DNA of 64,000 nt from a virus: positions 1-64,000 of the IMG/VR virus record IMGVR_UViG_3300020183_000067; one strand, written 5' to 3'. The translations under genes were made by a program, and so were the position numbers. The notes under the pieces were generated by a model. The model saw nothing but the letters and a program-made list of their open reading frames with translations, ran no database searches and was not told the DNA's origin. This document shows, piece after piece, positions 26,766 to 34,086 of this stretch. Every line of letters begins with the position of its first letter. Position 1 is the first letter of the stretch.

Positions 26766-26886
26766 GTTACTATAACTACATGAAAATAATTGAGCTGAAA
26801 AAGATCTAGCTTTTTGCCAAACGCAAAACGCGCGCAATTTTTTTCGGTTTTTATTTTTTTTAAACAGAGGAATAAGGACTTATAAT

Positions 26887-27171
26887 ATGAATTTTTTTCT
26901 CGATCTGATAAAAAAAATTTTGGAATCAGACAGAATAGACATCCAAAATGGAATATTTGATTTTGATTCTCAAGGAGAAATTCAAGACAGTGTCTTGACC
27001 GCATACTCAGAAGAAGACGGCCAGATCACTCTAGCCGTCTTCTCCAAGGAACAATGGGATATGGTCAACGACATCTGTGCACTAAATGGTGATGATCAAG
27101 AAACCGTCGTCAGATCATTGGCCACGGAAATTCCAAACGTGTTCACCATAAACCCCGATGACTTTAATTAA
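26887..27171 (+). CDS. Unknown acidic 94-aa protein
   Basis: Starts MNFFLDLIKKILESDRIDIQ, strongly acidic, with a predicted alpha/beta fold (SVLTAYSEEDGQITLAVFSK) and an acidic end. Preceded by an AT-rich region carrying a hairpin AAAAAG/CTTTTT (around 26801-26818). Overlaps the convergent minus-strand gene by 4 bp. No family recognised. Confidence 0.5.
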   Translation: MNFFLDLIKKILESDRIDIQNGIFDFDSQGEIQDSVLTAYSEEDGQITLAVFSKEQWDMVNDICALNGDDQETVVRSLATEIPNVFTINPDDFN

Positions 27172-27719
27172 ACATATTTTATAGGTCCGTACACATCATC
27201 AAAGCAATTCTGGCCGTAAGTGTCGTACAACAAACATCCATACATCTCAAGAGCAAATCTTTTTGACATTTGTGCCGGAAGTACAGTTTTAATCTTTTGA
27301 TTGATGTGAGCGCCGGCCAAATCAAAACCATTTGAATTAGTATAGAAATTATACAATAAAGTACGCTCCGATAAATTTTCATACATTGCCTCATCATAGG
27401 GATTATTGACAAGAACCATGCAGTCAAAATCATATCCATACTTGAACTGTAAATCAACACCCATTCTACATTCATTTTCCAATCCCATGAATATCACATT
27501 ACCATGTGAGACCTGACAATTGTCATACAGTACAGTGGCCAATCTTTGCGTCTTTTTTCTATCAAAGTCATCTCTATTATTGGTATTAAATAATAATAAG
27601 TTATGACCAGGTGACAGTAGTCCTATCAATGATGAATTTATTCTCCAAGGATTCTTGGATCTGAACAATTTCTCTGATCCTACCAATATGTTGTTTGGCA
27701 TGGTGTTTATGGTGGCCAT
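27168..27719 (-). CDS. Unknown 183-aa protein
   Basis: Starts MATINTMPNNILVGSEKLFR. Contains LLSPGHNLLLFNTNNRDDFD, DNCQVSHGNVIFMGLENECR and DFDCMVLVNNPYDEAMYENL, an alternating strand/helix order suggesting an alpha/beta fold, with several Cys. A Gly/Asp-rich C-terminus (GQNCFDDVYGPIKYV). Convergent with the acidic gene. No family recognised; it could be virion-linked or part of an older host-takeover block. Confidence 0.45.
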   Translation of the reverse strand: MATINTMPNNILVGSEKLFRSKNPWRINSSLIGLLSPGHNLLLFNTNNRDDFDRKKTQRLATVLYDNCQVSHGNVIFMGLENECRMGVDLQFKYGYDFDCMVLVNNPYDEAMYENLSERTLLYNFYTNSNGFDLAGAHINQKIKTVLPAQMSKRFALEMYGCLLYDTYGQNCFDDVYGPIKYV

Positions 27720-27727
27720 GATGGGTA

Positions 27728-27880
27728 TCAGTAGTCGTATCCGTAGTTGTCCATGTCAAAATCGACGTCATTGTAGGCTGGTCTGAACATATCATATTCT
27801 GTCTTTGTGTATTGACCGAGGTATTGATCTATCTCTTCGTATGATTCCAAATTAAAATTTTCTGGATCAATAATGTTTGT
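27728..27880 (-). CDS. Small acidic Tyr-rich protein (50 aa)
   Basis: From ATG 27880: MTNIIDPENFNLESYEEIDQ... ending DMDNYGYDY, strongly acidic and Tyr-rich. A longer in-frame start at 27937 (adding MLTLSEKPANIQTERITE) is possible; neither has a strong SD. 9 bp upstream of the 183-aa gene, so the two are probably one operon. DNA-mimic or protein-binding acidic peptides look like this, but function is unknown. Confidence 0.4.
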   Translation of the reverse strand, partial: TNIIDPENFNLESYEEIDQYLGQYTKTEYDMFRPAYNDVDFDMDNYGYDY

Positions 27881-27937
27881 CATTTCAGTGATTCTTTCTG
27901 TTTGTATGTTCGCCGGCTTTTCCGACAAAGTGAGCAT

Positions 27938-28130
27938 ACGTTATCACAAGGTTTTTCGATTTGGCAACTTGTTGTGGGAAATTTATAGGAAAAATTTTCG
28001 TAGCTCTATAAAGGTGTATAAAAATCTTAAGAGTTAAAAAAATAAGGAAAATTTATGAGCGGGTAATAGTTAAGTTGTATTTGTATGGTTTACTTTAACG
28101 AGCCCACCCCCCCATACCCTCTTATTGTTG
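27938..28130. other. Divergent intergenic region before the array
   Basis: About 190 bp without a gene between a minus-strand operon and the plus-strand array. It is AT-rich up to about 28090, then contains a run of C (AGCCCACCCCCCCATACCCT) and leads into the first array element. The composition changes from AT-rich to G+C-rich at about this point. No obvious sigma-70 promoter. Confidence 0.4.
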
Positions 28131-28160
28131 TCTTTTTTTTATGGGTAGCCACTCGGTTAC
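28131..28160 (+). promoter_or_regulatory. Array unit 1 (T run + GGGTAG + hairpin)
   Basis: T8 run at 28133-28140, then ATGGGTAG (GGG at 28143). GTAGCC-ACTC-GGTTAC forms the leader hairpin (28145-28160). Unlike later copies it has no GC-rich terminator stem, as expected of the first unit, which has no array gene to terminate. Confidence 0.6.
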
Positions 28161-28200
28161 TCACGCACACCAAACTGCCTAAAGAAAGAAGGTAAACAAT

Positions 28201-28365
28201 ATGATGCGGTTAAATCAGGATGAGCATCCTAACAACAACAACGGTCCACAGTGCATCCATTGTGGGCAACACTATAATCATTTCGACTACTACCTATCGG
28301 GGTACTGCTCGGTCGAGTGCAAGGAAGAGTGGCTCCAAGAAGCTGACAAGAAGGACAAGAACTAG
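28201..28365 (+). CDS. Zinc-finger microprotein (54 aa)
   Basis: MMRLNQDEHP... with C18xxC21 and C36xxxC40 (CIHCGQHYNH...YCSVEC), the spacing and 'YCS..C' ending of TRASH/MYM/FCS-type fingers. An AAAGAAGG site precedes the ATG. First gene of the array. A short 3' stretch (AGCAAATCGGAGAGA) recurs before the terminator of the 32117 gene. Likely a small host- or nucleic-acid-binding factor; no function assigned. Confidence 0.6.
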   Translation: MMRLNQDEHPNNNNGPQCIHCGQHYNHFDYYLSGYCSVECKEEWLQEADKKDKN

Positions 28366-28381
28366 AGCAAATCGGAGAGAA

Positions 28382-28426
28382 GACCCCGAAAGGGGTTTTC
28401 TCTTTATGGGTAGTCTGACGACTTCC
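28382..28426 (+). promoter_or_regulatory. Array unit 2 (terminator + GGGTAG + hairpin)
   Basis: CCCC-GAAA-GGGG stem with TTTTCTCTTT, then GGGTAG (28408). The leader hairpin uses AGTC-TGAC-GACT extended by GG/CC. Confidence 0.6.
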
Positions 28427-28454
28427 TTCATTTACCTTTGTGAAAGGAGGTGAA

Positions 28455-28643
28455 TTGAACCAAATCAAGGCGTTCCTCGCGGAGCACTGGGAGTTGGTCC
28501 TCGTGGCCATTCTTCTTTTGACTCCAGCGGTGAGCTGGGCCGGAGCTATCGTGCAAGCGATATTCGGCCTGGTGAACTGGCTTGGTGTTGCTGTGGCCAT
28601 AGGGTTCTTCGGATCCAGATGGTTCACCAGGAACAACAGGTGA
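28455..28643 (+). CDS. Small two-helix membrane protein (62 aa)
   Basis: Start taken as TTG at 28455, because the perfect AAAGGAGG site (28443-28450) lies just before it; the GTG at 28440 would place that site inside the gene. MNQIKAFLAEHWELVLVAIL, then LLTPAVSWAGAIVQAIFG and WLGVAVAIGFFGSRWF: two hydrophobic helices, short loops, basic C-terminus. Size and topology fit a holin-like or host-membrane-targeting peptide, but neither can be confirmed. Confidence 0.55.
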   Translation: MNQIKAFLAEHWELVLVAILLLTPAVSWAGAIVQAIFGLVNWLGVAVAIGFFGSRWFTRNNR

Positions 28644-28748
28644 GTTGATCGTCAACTGAATTGGATCGGGGCCATATCCTTGGCCTGGCACCAGAAGTTT
28701 AAGTAAGCGAAAAAAAAGAAGCTGAACAATCAAGGGTATTGAAGGGCG

Positions 28749-28811
28749 GCCCGTCTCGTATGCGGGCGTTCTTCTTTTATGGGTAGTCTCTGGACTTGGT
28801 AGTCCAGACCC
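28749..28811 (+). promoter_or_regulatory. Array unit 3
   Basis: GCCCG/CGGGC terminator stem (28749-28767), TTCTTTTAT then GGGTAG (28781). The leader hairpin is unusually strong: GGGT...CTGGACT-TGGT-AGTCCAG-ACCC, with the GGGT of the constant motif pairing to ACCC at 28808-28811. Confidence 0.65.
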
Positions 28812-28830
28812 AACATGAAGGGAGATTGTC

Positions 28831-29148
28831 ATGGGGGCCCAAGGGCCCAACAGACATTCACAACCAAAATGCAGACTGGAACACTGGCACAAGATCGTTG
28901 AGATCGTTGCTAAGAATCCTGAGCGATTTCCCACAATCAAAGTGGGTGTCGAAGAGGAAATCGAGGCAATGAGCAAGTGTCCCTGCACAAAGTGCAGCAC
29001 TGTTTTTAAATGTGTGAAGTGCGGAACAGGCATTGCTCTGGAACGTTTTTCTACACAGGAAAAGAATGGCTGGCCGCACTATTGTGAAGACTGCACGACA
29101 GCATGGATTGATCGCATGATCAACATGAAATCAGCAGAAGGCAACTGA
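28831..29148 (+). CDS. Cys-rich zinc-binding protein (105 aa)
   Basis: A helical N-terminal half, then CPCTKC (C50-C55), CVKCGTGIAL (C61,C64) and YCEDC (C85,C88): one or two zinc ribbons. SD AAGGGAG precedes the ATG. Ends in a short repeated 3' stretch (GAGCAGAAAAAGGATGCTCA) before unit 4. DNA/RNA-binding or host-factor-binding role is possible; no specific family. Confidence 0.6.
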   Translation: MGAQGPNRHSQPKCRLEHWHKIVEIVAKNPERFPTIKVGVEEEIEAMSKCPCTKCSTVFKCVKCGTGIALERFSTQEKNGWPHYCEDCTTAWIDRMINMKSAEGN

Positions 29149-29175
29149 GCAGAAAAAGGATGCTCAAAGGAGGAG

Positions 29176-29217
29176 ACCCCGAAAGGGGTTTTCTCTTTAT
29201 GGGTAGTCTGACGACTA
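29176..29217 (+). promoter_or_regulatory. Array unit 4
   Basis: CCCC-GAAA-GGGG terminator, TTTTCTCTTTATGGGTAG (GGG at 29201), leader hairpin TAGTC-TGAC-GACTA (29204-29217). Confidence 0.6.
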
Positions 29218-29280
29218 TCTGGACACGGCCAGGCACGTGTTTTGTCCCAAAACAAACAAAACACAACAGCAGGAGGAATC

Positions 29281-29505
29281 ATGCTGCAATGCAACCAAAT
29301 CCGTGAGATCGAAATCGCTCTCACAATCACAGACAACGACAAAGCAAACGCCAATGTCGAGGCCATCATGACCCACGTGAGGGGTCTGATGGAGCTCCTC
29401 CACTACGGCCAAGCACAATTGAAGGAGGCTGTGGCAATACTGGAGAAGAGGAAGAGCTGTCTCGACGGCGTAATCAACTACGCCAACGATAAGCTCAACT
29501 CCTAA
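29281..29505 (+). CDS. Helical small protein (74 aa)
   Basis: Start at ATG 29281, directly after AGCAGGAGGAATC, rather than an earlier in-frame start lacking an SD. MLQCNQIREIEIALTITDND..., then a long helix AIMTHVRGLMELLHYGQAQL KEAVAILEKRKSC. Looks like a helical hairpin protein, no catalytic motif. Function unknown. Confidence 0.6.
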   Translation: MLQCNQIREIEIALTITDNDKANANVEAIMTHVRGLMELLHYGQAQLKEAVAILEKRKSCLDGVINYANDKLNS

Positions 29506-29544
29506 CTAAAAGGTAGAAGGTAGCCTGGTACCTTCGGAGAGAGG

Positions 29545-29590
29545 ACCCCAGAAATGGGGTTTTCTCTTTATGGGTAGCTTGACGGCTGCC
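29545..29590 (+). promoter_or_regulatory. Array unit 5
   Basis: CCCC-AGAAAT-GGGG terminator, then GGGTAG (29572). Leader hairpin GGTAGC-TTGACG-GCTGCC. Units 12, 16 and 17 use the identical leader and unit 18 nearly so. Confidence 0.6.
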
Positions 29591-29606
29591 TAAAGGAGGA
29601 GAGTTT

Positions 29607-29807
29607 ATGTCTCTACAATCCATGAAAGGAGGTGACATGGGCCCCACCAACGCGTCCATCGAGGAGCGTGTGAAGCTGGCAACGGAAGTCGAAGACATCC
29701 GTTTCAGGATCCACGAGCTCGAGAGGAAGGGAATCACAGCGTTCACGGTTGACCAGCGCAAGTTGGACAACTCGCTGATCGAGCTGCTCCCGGAGATCTT
29801 TGGCTGA
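29607..29807 (+). CDS. Small helical protein with two SD-preceded starts (66 or 56 aa)
   Basis: Two consecutive in-frame starts each have their own SD: AAAGGAGGAGAGTTT before ATG 29607 and GAAAGGAGGTGAC before ATG 29637. The mature fold starts about residue 17: EERVKLATEVEDIRFRIHEL, helical and acidic/basic mixed. The first ten residues MSLQSMKGGD may be a by-product of the second SD lying inside the gene. Coiled-coil-like, unknown function. Confidence 0.55.
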   Translation: MSLQSMKGGDMGPTNASIEERVKLATEVEDIRFRIHELERKGITAFTVDQRKLDNSLIELLPEIFG

Positions 29808-29865
29808 TCCTCAAATATGGACCGGAGGATTATGTGAACCTCTGTTACTCACAATCACGGGAGAA

Positions 29866-29923
29866 GCCCCCTTCGGGGGGTTTTCTCTTTATGGGTAGTC
29901 CCCAGGCATGAAAGTCTGGGCCC
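29866..29923 (+). promoter_or_regulatory. Array unit 6
   Basis: CCCCC-TTC-GGGGG terminator followed by TTTTCTCTTTATGGGTAG (GGG at 29893). The leader pairs CCCAG/CTGGG, and GGG with the CCC at 29921. Confidence 0.6.
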
Positions 29924-29941
29924 AATACAAAGGAGATGCCG

Positions 29942-30088
29942 ATGGCATTACCGGATAAGGTCCGCACTGGCCTTGAGCAGGTGCAAAAGGACTTGGCAGA
30001 AGCAATTCAAGAGAGGAACATCGCAGACCAAGAATGGTTTTCGTGGACCGATCTTGAAGAGGTGATCGCCAAGATTCTTCAGGACTGA
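29942..30088 (+). CDS. Helical microprotein (48 aa)
   Basis: AAAGGAGATGCCG precedes the ATG at 29942. Translation MALPDKVRTGLEQVQKDLAE... ending SWTDLEEVIAKILQD, highly helical and amphipathic, acidic. Sits as the only gene of its unit. Small single-helix proteins of this kind often bind a host protein; no specific function is visible. Confidence 0.55.
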   Translation: MALPDKVRTGLEQVQKDLAEAIQERNIADQEWFSWTDLEEVIAKILQD

Positions 30089-30101
30089 ACCAAAAGGATA
30101 A

Positions 30102-30154
30102 CGGGTGGTAAGTTCGCCCGTTTTTCCTTTATGGGTAGCCCATTGACTTGGGCT
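30102..30154 (+). promoter_or_regulatory. Array unit 7
   Basis: CGGG/CCCG terminator stem, then TTTTTCCTTTATGGGTAG (GGG at 30133). Leader hairpin AGCCCA-TTGACT-TGGGCT. Confidence 0.6.
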
Positions 30155-30203
30155 CCTACGCCAACTCAGTTGCGTTAAAAACTGGGGGAAAGGAGGTCCT
30201 CAT

Positions 30204-30377
30204 ATGGTCCTCTGGAAGGTGCGCTACACGTGCGCTCACTCCGGACACCCGAGGTCCGTGAAGGTGCTGGCCAAGAACCCGCTCCAGGCACGGCTCCGGG
30301 TCCAGATCAGGAACCGTGGGTACTACGAGGCCAACCTCGCAGAACTCTTCACGGTGACCCGTGTCTGGCCGAAGTAG
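30204..30377 (+). CDS. Basic microprotein (57 aa)
   Basis: ATG at 30204 after AAAGGAGGTCCTCAT. MVLWKVRYTCAHSGHPRSVK... rich in Arg/Lys with a beta-strand then helix pattern (KVLAKNPLQARLRVQIRNRG, then YYEANLAELFTVTRVW). Net positive charge suggests nucleic-acid binding. One Cys/His pair (CAHSGH) only. No recognised family. Confidence 0.55.
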   Translation: MVLWKVRYTCAHSGHPRSVKVLAKNPLQARLRVQIRNRGYYEANLAELFTVTRVWPK

Positions 30378-30449
30378 TCACGTAGCACACAGCTGTTAAG
30401 TCAAGCCGGGCCTGATTGGTAGCCTGGGACCAGAAGCCATCAAAGAGAA

Positions 30450-30532
30450 AGACCCATGTAGGGAGGCTCTGATACACGTTATCACACCTTCAGCATGGGT
30501 CTTTTCTCTTTATGGGTAGTTTGACAGCTGCC
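30450..30532 (+). promoter_or_regulatory. Array unit 8
   Basis: Long terminator: arms AGACCCATG (30450-30458) and CATGGGTCT (30494-30502) enclose a 35-nt loop. Then GGGTAG (30514), leader hairpin GGTAGT-TTGACA-GCTGCC. The terminator differs in sequence from its neighbours, but the tail is the same. Confidence 0.6.
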
Positions 30533-30575
30533 AAGTCGTACGGTAACTCCGTGCGCATATCAAGGAGAAATCCCA

Positions 30576-31094
30576 ATGGACAGTCAGATGCAGGACGAAG
30601 ACCTGCGTTCGGAGTTGTCATACTGGACAGACGAGAGGTTCTTTTACTTCTCGTCAACCAAGACGGGGAAGGAGTACAAGTTCATCTTGTTGCTCCAAGC
30701 CATCTTCAACGTCCAGTCTGACAGCGTTTCCTACGCGGCGCAATCCGCCACGGAGCGTCTCAGCAGGTACGTCATCAACATGGTACCAGTCGGCTACTCT
30801 ACTCGGTTGATCCGAGGCGAGCCCGATCCCGGTGTCTCCTACTTCGTCGAGTTAACCATTTCATGGCGATTCGACAAGTATGGTGATCGCTACCCGTTCG
30901 TCGCATACGTCCTCGTCCCTTCCGAGCACTACAGGCAGTACGTGGAGCTCCACAACAGCATCGGGTACAACCCGCAACTGGGTGCGATGTGGTTCCACGC
31001 CAACGTGCCACTGGTCCACATCGTGGACCAGGACTTCGAGAAAAACTTGGAGTTCCTGGTGGAAGGGCTCTTTCAGAAGGGCACTGACTACTGA
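30576..31094 (+). CDS. Unknown 172-aa protein
   Basis: MDSQMQDEDLRSELSYWTDE... SD AAGGAG upstream. Predicted alpha/beta: FYFSSTKTGKEYKFILLLQA, YFVELTISWRFDKYGDRYPF, and an acidic C-terminal half. Contains 'RLSRYVINMVPVGYSTRLIR'. Not recognised. One of the longest single-gene units of the array and probably a host-interacting protein, by analogy with neighbours only. Confidence 0.5.
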   Translation: MDSQMQDEDLRSELSYWTDERFFYFSSTKTGKEYKFILLLQAIFNVQSDSVSYAAQSATERLSRYVINMVPVGYSTRLIRGEPDPGVSYFVELTISWRFDKYGDRYPFVAYVLVPSEHYRQYVELHNSIGYNPQLGAMWFHANVPLVHIVDQDFEKNLEFLVEGLFQKGTDY

Positions 31095-31120
31095 GCAAAA
31101 AAGGATGCTCAAAGGAGAGG

Positions 31121-31180
31121 ACCCCAGAAATGGGGTTTTCTCTTTATGGGTAGATCCCAGACCAGGTAGGTCATCTATCC
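31121..31180 (+). promoter_or_regulatory. Array unit 9
   Basis: CCCC-AGAAAT-GGGG terminator, then GGGTAG (31148). Leader hairpin GGGTAGAT pairs with ATCTATCC (one G-U), with an inner GACC/GGTC stem. All eight bases from the GGG are paired. Confidence 0.65.
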
Positions 31181-31195
31181 AGAAAGGAGGTAAAT

Positions 31196-31366
31196 ATGGG
31201 CAAGCGTGGTCTGTGCACTGAGCACGGACTGACCGATTTCCGCAAACTGCGGGACGGTCATGTCTGTTGCGAGTGCTTCAGACTCGTCCGTTGGGACGAC
31301 GATGCTTGGAGACACCAGGAATGGGCTCTCTTGGCTCGTTTTGCCGACGTCGAGTTGACAGACTAA
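31196..31366 (+). CDS. Zinc-binding microprotein (56 aa)
   Basis: ATG at 31196 after AAAGGAGGTAAAT. MGKRGLCTEHGLTDFRKLRD... with C7, H10 and CCEC (C24,C25,C27): a possible treble-clef-like zinc site. Followed by a Trp/Asp-rich helix (WDDDAWRHQEWALLARFAD). Unknown function. Confidence 0.55.
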   Translation: MGKRGLCTEHGLTDFRKLRDGHVCCECFRLVRWDDDAWRHQEWALLARFADVELTD

Positions 31367-31421
31367 CTGAATAAGACTCGGGGCGTAGTGACCGCCTGGC
31401 AACAGAACAAACACTAGAGAT

Positions 31422-31470
31422 TACCCTCTTCGGGGGGTTTTCTCTTTATGGGTAGACTCTACTGTCTATC
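31422..31470 (+). promoter_or_regulatory. Array unit 10
   Basis: ACCC-TCTTC-GGGGGGT terminator, then TTTTCTCTTTATGGGTAG (GGG at 31450). Leader GGTAGAC-TCTACT-GTCTATC. Here ATGGGTAG itself opens a frame that runs into the next gene, but the internal SD shows the true start is 31517. Confidence 0.6.
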
Positions 31471-31516
31471 TGCGCTACCAGATTGGCGTACAAGAATCTG
31501 GAGAAAGGAGAATGTC

Positions 31517-31996
31517 ATGAACATTACTCCTCGCCGCATCCACCCCGCTAGCCTCTATGAAATTCCAACTTGGACACAGTTTGTTGATTGTGTTCAAGAC
31601 TACCACAATGTCGCTATCTCTGAAAGGGCCGTGGTGGTAAACAAGGTGATTCTTCCTGTCATTGGTTGTGTTGTTGTGATCGACAATGTCGTTGGTGCAA
31701 CTCATAGCGCTCTTGTCACGTTGGAGCTTGCGTACGGTGAGCAGGCTATAATTAGTGTTGATTTGACGTGGATGGCATCGACTCGAACCGATTTCATTGA
31801 AACACGATTTGATGTTGATGTGAATCATCAGGAATACGACGTTTATTTGGCTATGGACTCGACGCGGACAACTTTTGATAACAAGGTGGAAAACGTTAAT
31901 GATTACAACGAAACCTTTTCGGCAATCATTGAAGCAATGCCTCAGCACGTGGAGGACTTGATTGATTGGCACAATGCACGTTCATTCGATATATGA
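31517..31996 (+). CDS. Unknown 159-aa protein
   Basis: Start ATG 31517 after GAGAAAGGAGAATGTC. MNITPRRIHPASLYEIPTWT... alternating strands (NKVILPVIGCVVVIDNVVGA, TRTDFIETRFDVDVNHQEYD) suggest a compact beta protein. Its neighbour 32117 has similar length and layout; a distant relation is possible. No family recognised. Confidence 0.5.
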   Translation: MNITPRRIHPASLYEIPTWTQFVDCVQDYHNVAISERAVVVNKVILPVIGCVVVIDNVVGATHSALVTLELAYGEQAIISVDLTWMASTRTDFIETRFDVDVNHQEYDVYLAMDSTRTTFDNKVENVNDYNETFSAIIEAMPQHVEDLIDWHNARSFDI

Positions 31997-32024
31997 GCAG
32001 AAGAAAAGCTGTTCAAAGGAGAAG

Positions 32025-32068
32025 ACCTCGAAAGAGGTTTTTTCTTTATGGGTAGCCACTCGGTTACC
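32025..32068 (+). promoter_or_regulatory. Array unit 11
   Basis: ACCTC-GAAA-GAGGT terminator, TTTTTTCTTTATGGGTAG (GGG at 32050), leader hairpin GGTAGCC-ACTC-GGTTACC (7 bp, one G-U), almost the same as unit 1. Confidence 0.6.
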
Positions 32069-32116
32069 TGCGCCCGACCAGGCTTGCGCAAAAAAGTCTG
32101 GAGAAAGGAGTTCGCC

Positions 32117-32686
32117 ATGAGCGACTTCTTTGCCCCTATCCGCCCCTCTATCTCAAGTCAGGCCAGGCCTGACTACCAAAAGATTCTCGACATGCCGGGA
32201 ATCGATGGGTTGATCCTTCGTCTCGAGGACAATGGCATTGTCGTCACCAACCGTATGTTGGTGAAGGACAAGAAGGACAGCCTGGGTGTTGTTGGCAGCT
32301 TCTTTAAGCAGGTTGGCGACGAGCAGCTTGGCAACTGGGTGACAGTTTCTCTGTTGCTTTCGGTCGACGAGGGCACCCTTATGTGGACACAGTTTTCGTA
32401 TCCGTTGAACGCAAATGGAGAGTTTGTCGACAGCGACGATGATTGCATGTATCACGAGTGGTGTTGGCGTATTGGAAGGCTGCATGAGCTGAACAGGGTT
32501 GAGCTCTGGGAGACGATTAAGGAAGAGCATGCCAAGTCATTTGGCGACATGGACTTGCACCACGAGATTTTCAGCCCGTCGGTGTGTGTCGGATGGGACC
32601 AGTCCTTTAGGTACACGCCGGAAAGGTGGATTTCCAGCCTGTTTAGCCGTTACAAGGCAATCAATCTGCCGAGTTCTTCTGCTTAA
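32117..32686 (+). CDS. Unknown 189-aa protein
   Basis: ATG 32117 after GAGAAAGGAGTTCGCC. MSDFFAPIRPSISSQARPDY... Contains GIVVTNRMLVKDKKDSLGVV, NWVTVSLLLSVDEGTLMWTQ and an acidic loop, then a Trp-rich C-terminal half (WCWRIGRLHELNRVELWETI). Layout resembles the 159-aa gene before it: a beta-rich core and acidic loops. Unknown. Confidence 0.5.
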   Translation: MSDFFAPIRPSISSQARPDYQKILDMPGIDGLILRLEDNGIVVTNRMLVKDKKDSLGVVGSFFKQVGDEQLGNWVTVSLLLSVDEGTLMWTQFSYPLNANGEFVDSDDDCMYHEWCWRIGRLHELNRVELWETIKEEHAKSFGDMDLHHEIFSPSVCVGWDQSFRYTPERWISSLFSRYKAINLPSSSA

Positions 32687-32710
32687 GGACTAGAGCAAAT
32701 CGGAGAGATT

Positions 32711-32754
32711 ACCCCGAAAGGGGTTTTCTCTTTATGGGTAGCTTGACGGCTGCC
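32711..32754 (+). promoter_or_regulatory. Array unit 12
   Basis: CCCC-GAAA-GGGG terminator, GGGTAG (32736), leader GGTAGC-TTGACG-GCTGCC. The leader and the next ~45 nt match unit 16 almost exactly, although the genes differ. Confidence 0.6.
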
Positions 32755-32801
32755 AAGTCCTACATCGCTGTGATGTGGGCAGAACATGGAAGGAAACTAC
32801 C

Positions 32802-33056
32802 ATGAAGAAAGGAATCATCGCCATAACCTTGGTGGCGATCCTTTCCTGGACATTCAAGGGATGCGTCCAGCATCAGGAAACATCCTGGTGCAACGGTGCA
32901 ACCGTGACAGTTCAGGAGGGTTGGACCAAGTGGGATGGGGTGATCACCAATTGCTGGGGAGACCTAGAGACAGCAATGTACTACATTTCAATGAAGTACG
33001 GATCTGTTGAGATTGGTGACATTGTCCAGTTCCCCAACGGAAAAATCAACCCGTAA
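32802..33056 (+). CDS. Small exported or membrane protein (84 aa)
   Basis: ATG 32802 after GGAAGGAAACTACC. MKKGIIAITLVAILSWTFKG C... is a signal-peptide- or anchor-like N-terminus (KK then 15 hydrophobic residues) ending in a Cys, though it is not a textbook lipobox. The remainder is beta-rich with three more Cys (SWCNGATVTVQEGW, TNCW). Probably acts at the cell envelope (for example superinfection exclusion); that is inference. Confidence 0.55.
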   Translation: MKKGIIAITLVAILSWTFKGCVQHQETSWCNGATVTVQEGWTKWDGVITNCWGDLETAMYYISMKYGSVEIGDIVQFPNGKINP

Positions 33057-33110
33057 AGGGCGAACAAGCAACATTCCTGCAATGAACTGAAAAGGCAGTT
33101 CAAAGAAAGG

Positions 33111-33169
33111 GCCCCGAAAGGGGTTCTTTCTTTATGGGTAGACTAAGAGTCTCTTGGTAGAGGCCACCC
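33111..33169 (+). promoter_or_regulatory. Array unit 13
   Basis: CCCC-GAAA-GGGG terminator with TTCTTTCTTTATGGGTAG (GGG at 33136). Leader: GGGT pairs with ACCC (33166-33169) and CTCT-TGGT-AGAG inside, so the constant GGGT is closed by a downstream ACCC. Confidence 0.65.
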
Positions 33170-33180
33170 GAAAGGAAACC

Positions 33181-33600
33181 ATGGACGAGAAGGATTGGGG
33201 GCTTGTCGAAGCTCTCATGAATCTCCCTATTGGAGCTCTGCTTCTGTGGGCATCTGCTGACCTGCTGTATGACGAGATCGTCACTCATGTGCGCGATTTT
33301 GTCGACGGCATGCCTGTTGAGTGCCCTCGCTGGGTTGACGTCGAGTTGATTGGTCTTGAAAAAGGCTTTAACTGGGCGTTTACCGTAGTCAGTGAGTATA
33401 ACTCCGAGTTGGAGAAGACCGACCCGTTTCATCTCCTGAGCCCGACAAAGGACATCACTCATCACGTTGTGACTGAGTGCCTTAAGGCTTGGCTGAAGAA
33501 AGAAATCCAGCGTGATGACATCGTCGTTATGTACAACGAGGAGCACATCACCAAGATGGAGATCAACATCTTCAACGTCACCGAGGGGTTCACGAAGTAG
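33181..33600 (+). CDS. Unknown 139-aa protein
   Basis: Start ATG 33181 (site GAAAGGAAACC). MDEKDWGLVEALMNLPIGAL LLWASADLLYDEIV has a hydrophobic helix near the N-terminus, then an alpha/beta body with Cys in 'PVECPRWVDVELIG'. The tail is helical (VTECLKAWLKKEIQ). No family recognised; might be membrane-associated. Confidence 0.5.
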   Translation: MDEKDWGLVEALMNLPIGALLLWASADLLYDEIVTHVRDFVDGMPVECPRWVDVELIGLEKGFNWAFTVVSEYNSELEKTDPFHLLSPTKDITHHVVTECLKAWLKKEIQRDDIVVMYNEEHITKMEINIFNVTEGFTK

Positions 33601-33690
33601 CCATTGCTTAGGCAAGGGCGAACCAAGGATTCACCATCCTATACATATCTTAATACTTGGTGATTGAGAAACACAATTGGTGATTGAGAA

Positions 33691-33760
33691 ACCGTGCTTT
33701 TTAGTGCGGTTTTCTCTTTATGGGTAGACACCAAGCCCTGTGCATCCAGCACAGAAGCTT
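33691..33760 (+). promoter_or_regulatory. Array unit 14
   Basis: ACCGTGC/GTGCGGT terminator (G-U pairs), TTTTCTCTTTATGGGTAG (GGG at 33722). Leader pairs AAGC/GCTT and TGTGC/GCACA. Just before it, TTGGTGATTGAGAAAC occurs twice (33657 and 33677). Confidence 0.6.
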
Positions 33761-33837
33761 GTTGAATACCAAGACGTACACCAACCCGGTGTGCGCACCT
33801 CACCACAGGTGACTCTGTGGAGAAAGGGGAGATCGAG

Positions 33838-34029
33838 ATGAGCAATCACGATCACGCCGAGGACATCGACAAGAACCTGCTGGAGGCCTGTGTGGCCCTC
33901 TTGAAGGTGCGCGGAGAGTTCCTCAGGTGTCGCTTTCCCGAGGACATGGAGGAGTACAAGATCCTGCTGCGGCAGGAGCTGGACGCCAAAAAAGCCCTCG
34001 TGAAGGCAGCCAAGGCCTGGGACCAGTAG
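33838..34029 (+). CDS. Helical 63-aa protein
   Basis: ATG 33838 after GAAAGGGGAGATCGAG. MSNHDHAEDIDKNLLEACVA LLKVRGEFLRCRF then EYKILLRQELDAKKALVKAA: two helices and an acidic/basic pattern, likely a helical hairpin. Unknown function. Confidence 0.55.
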   Translation: MSNHDHAEDIDKNLLEACVALLKVRGEFLRCRFPEDMEEYKILLRQELDAKKALVKAAKAWDQ

Positions 34030-34086
34030 TCTCAAGTCAGACATGCTCAAGTAGTTGATTATTATCAATGAGTTATATAAAGAATA

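Noticed and set aside
31448-32686. Longer proteins beginning at ATGGGTAG itself (31448 and 32048)
   Set aside because: ATG of the motif is in frame by chance; clear SD sites precede internal ATGs at 31517 and 32117.
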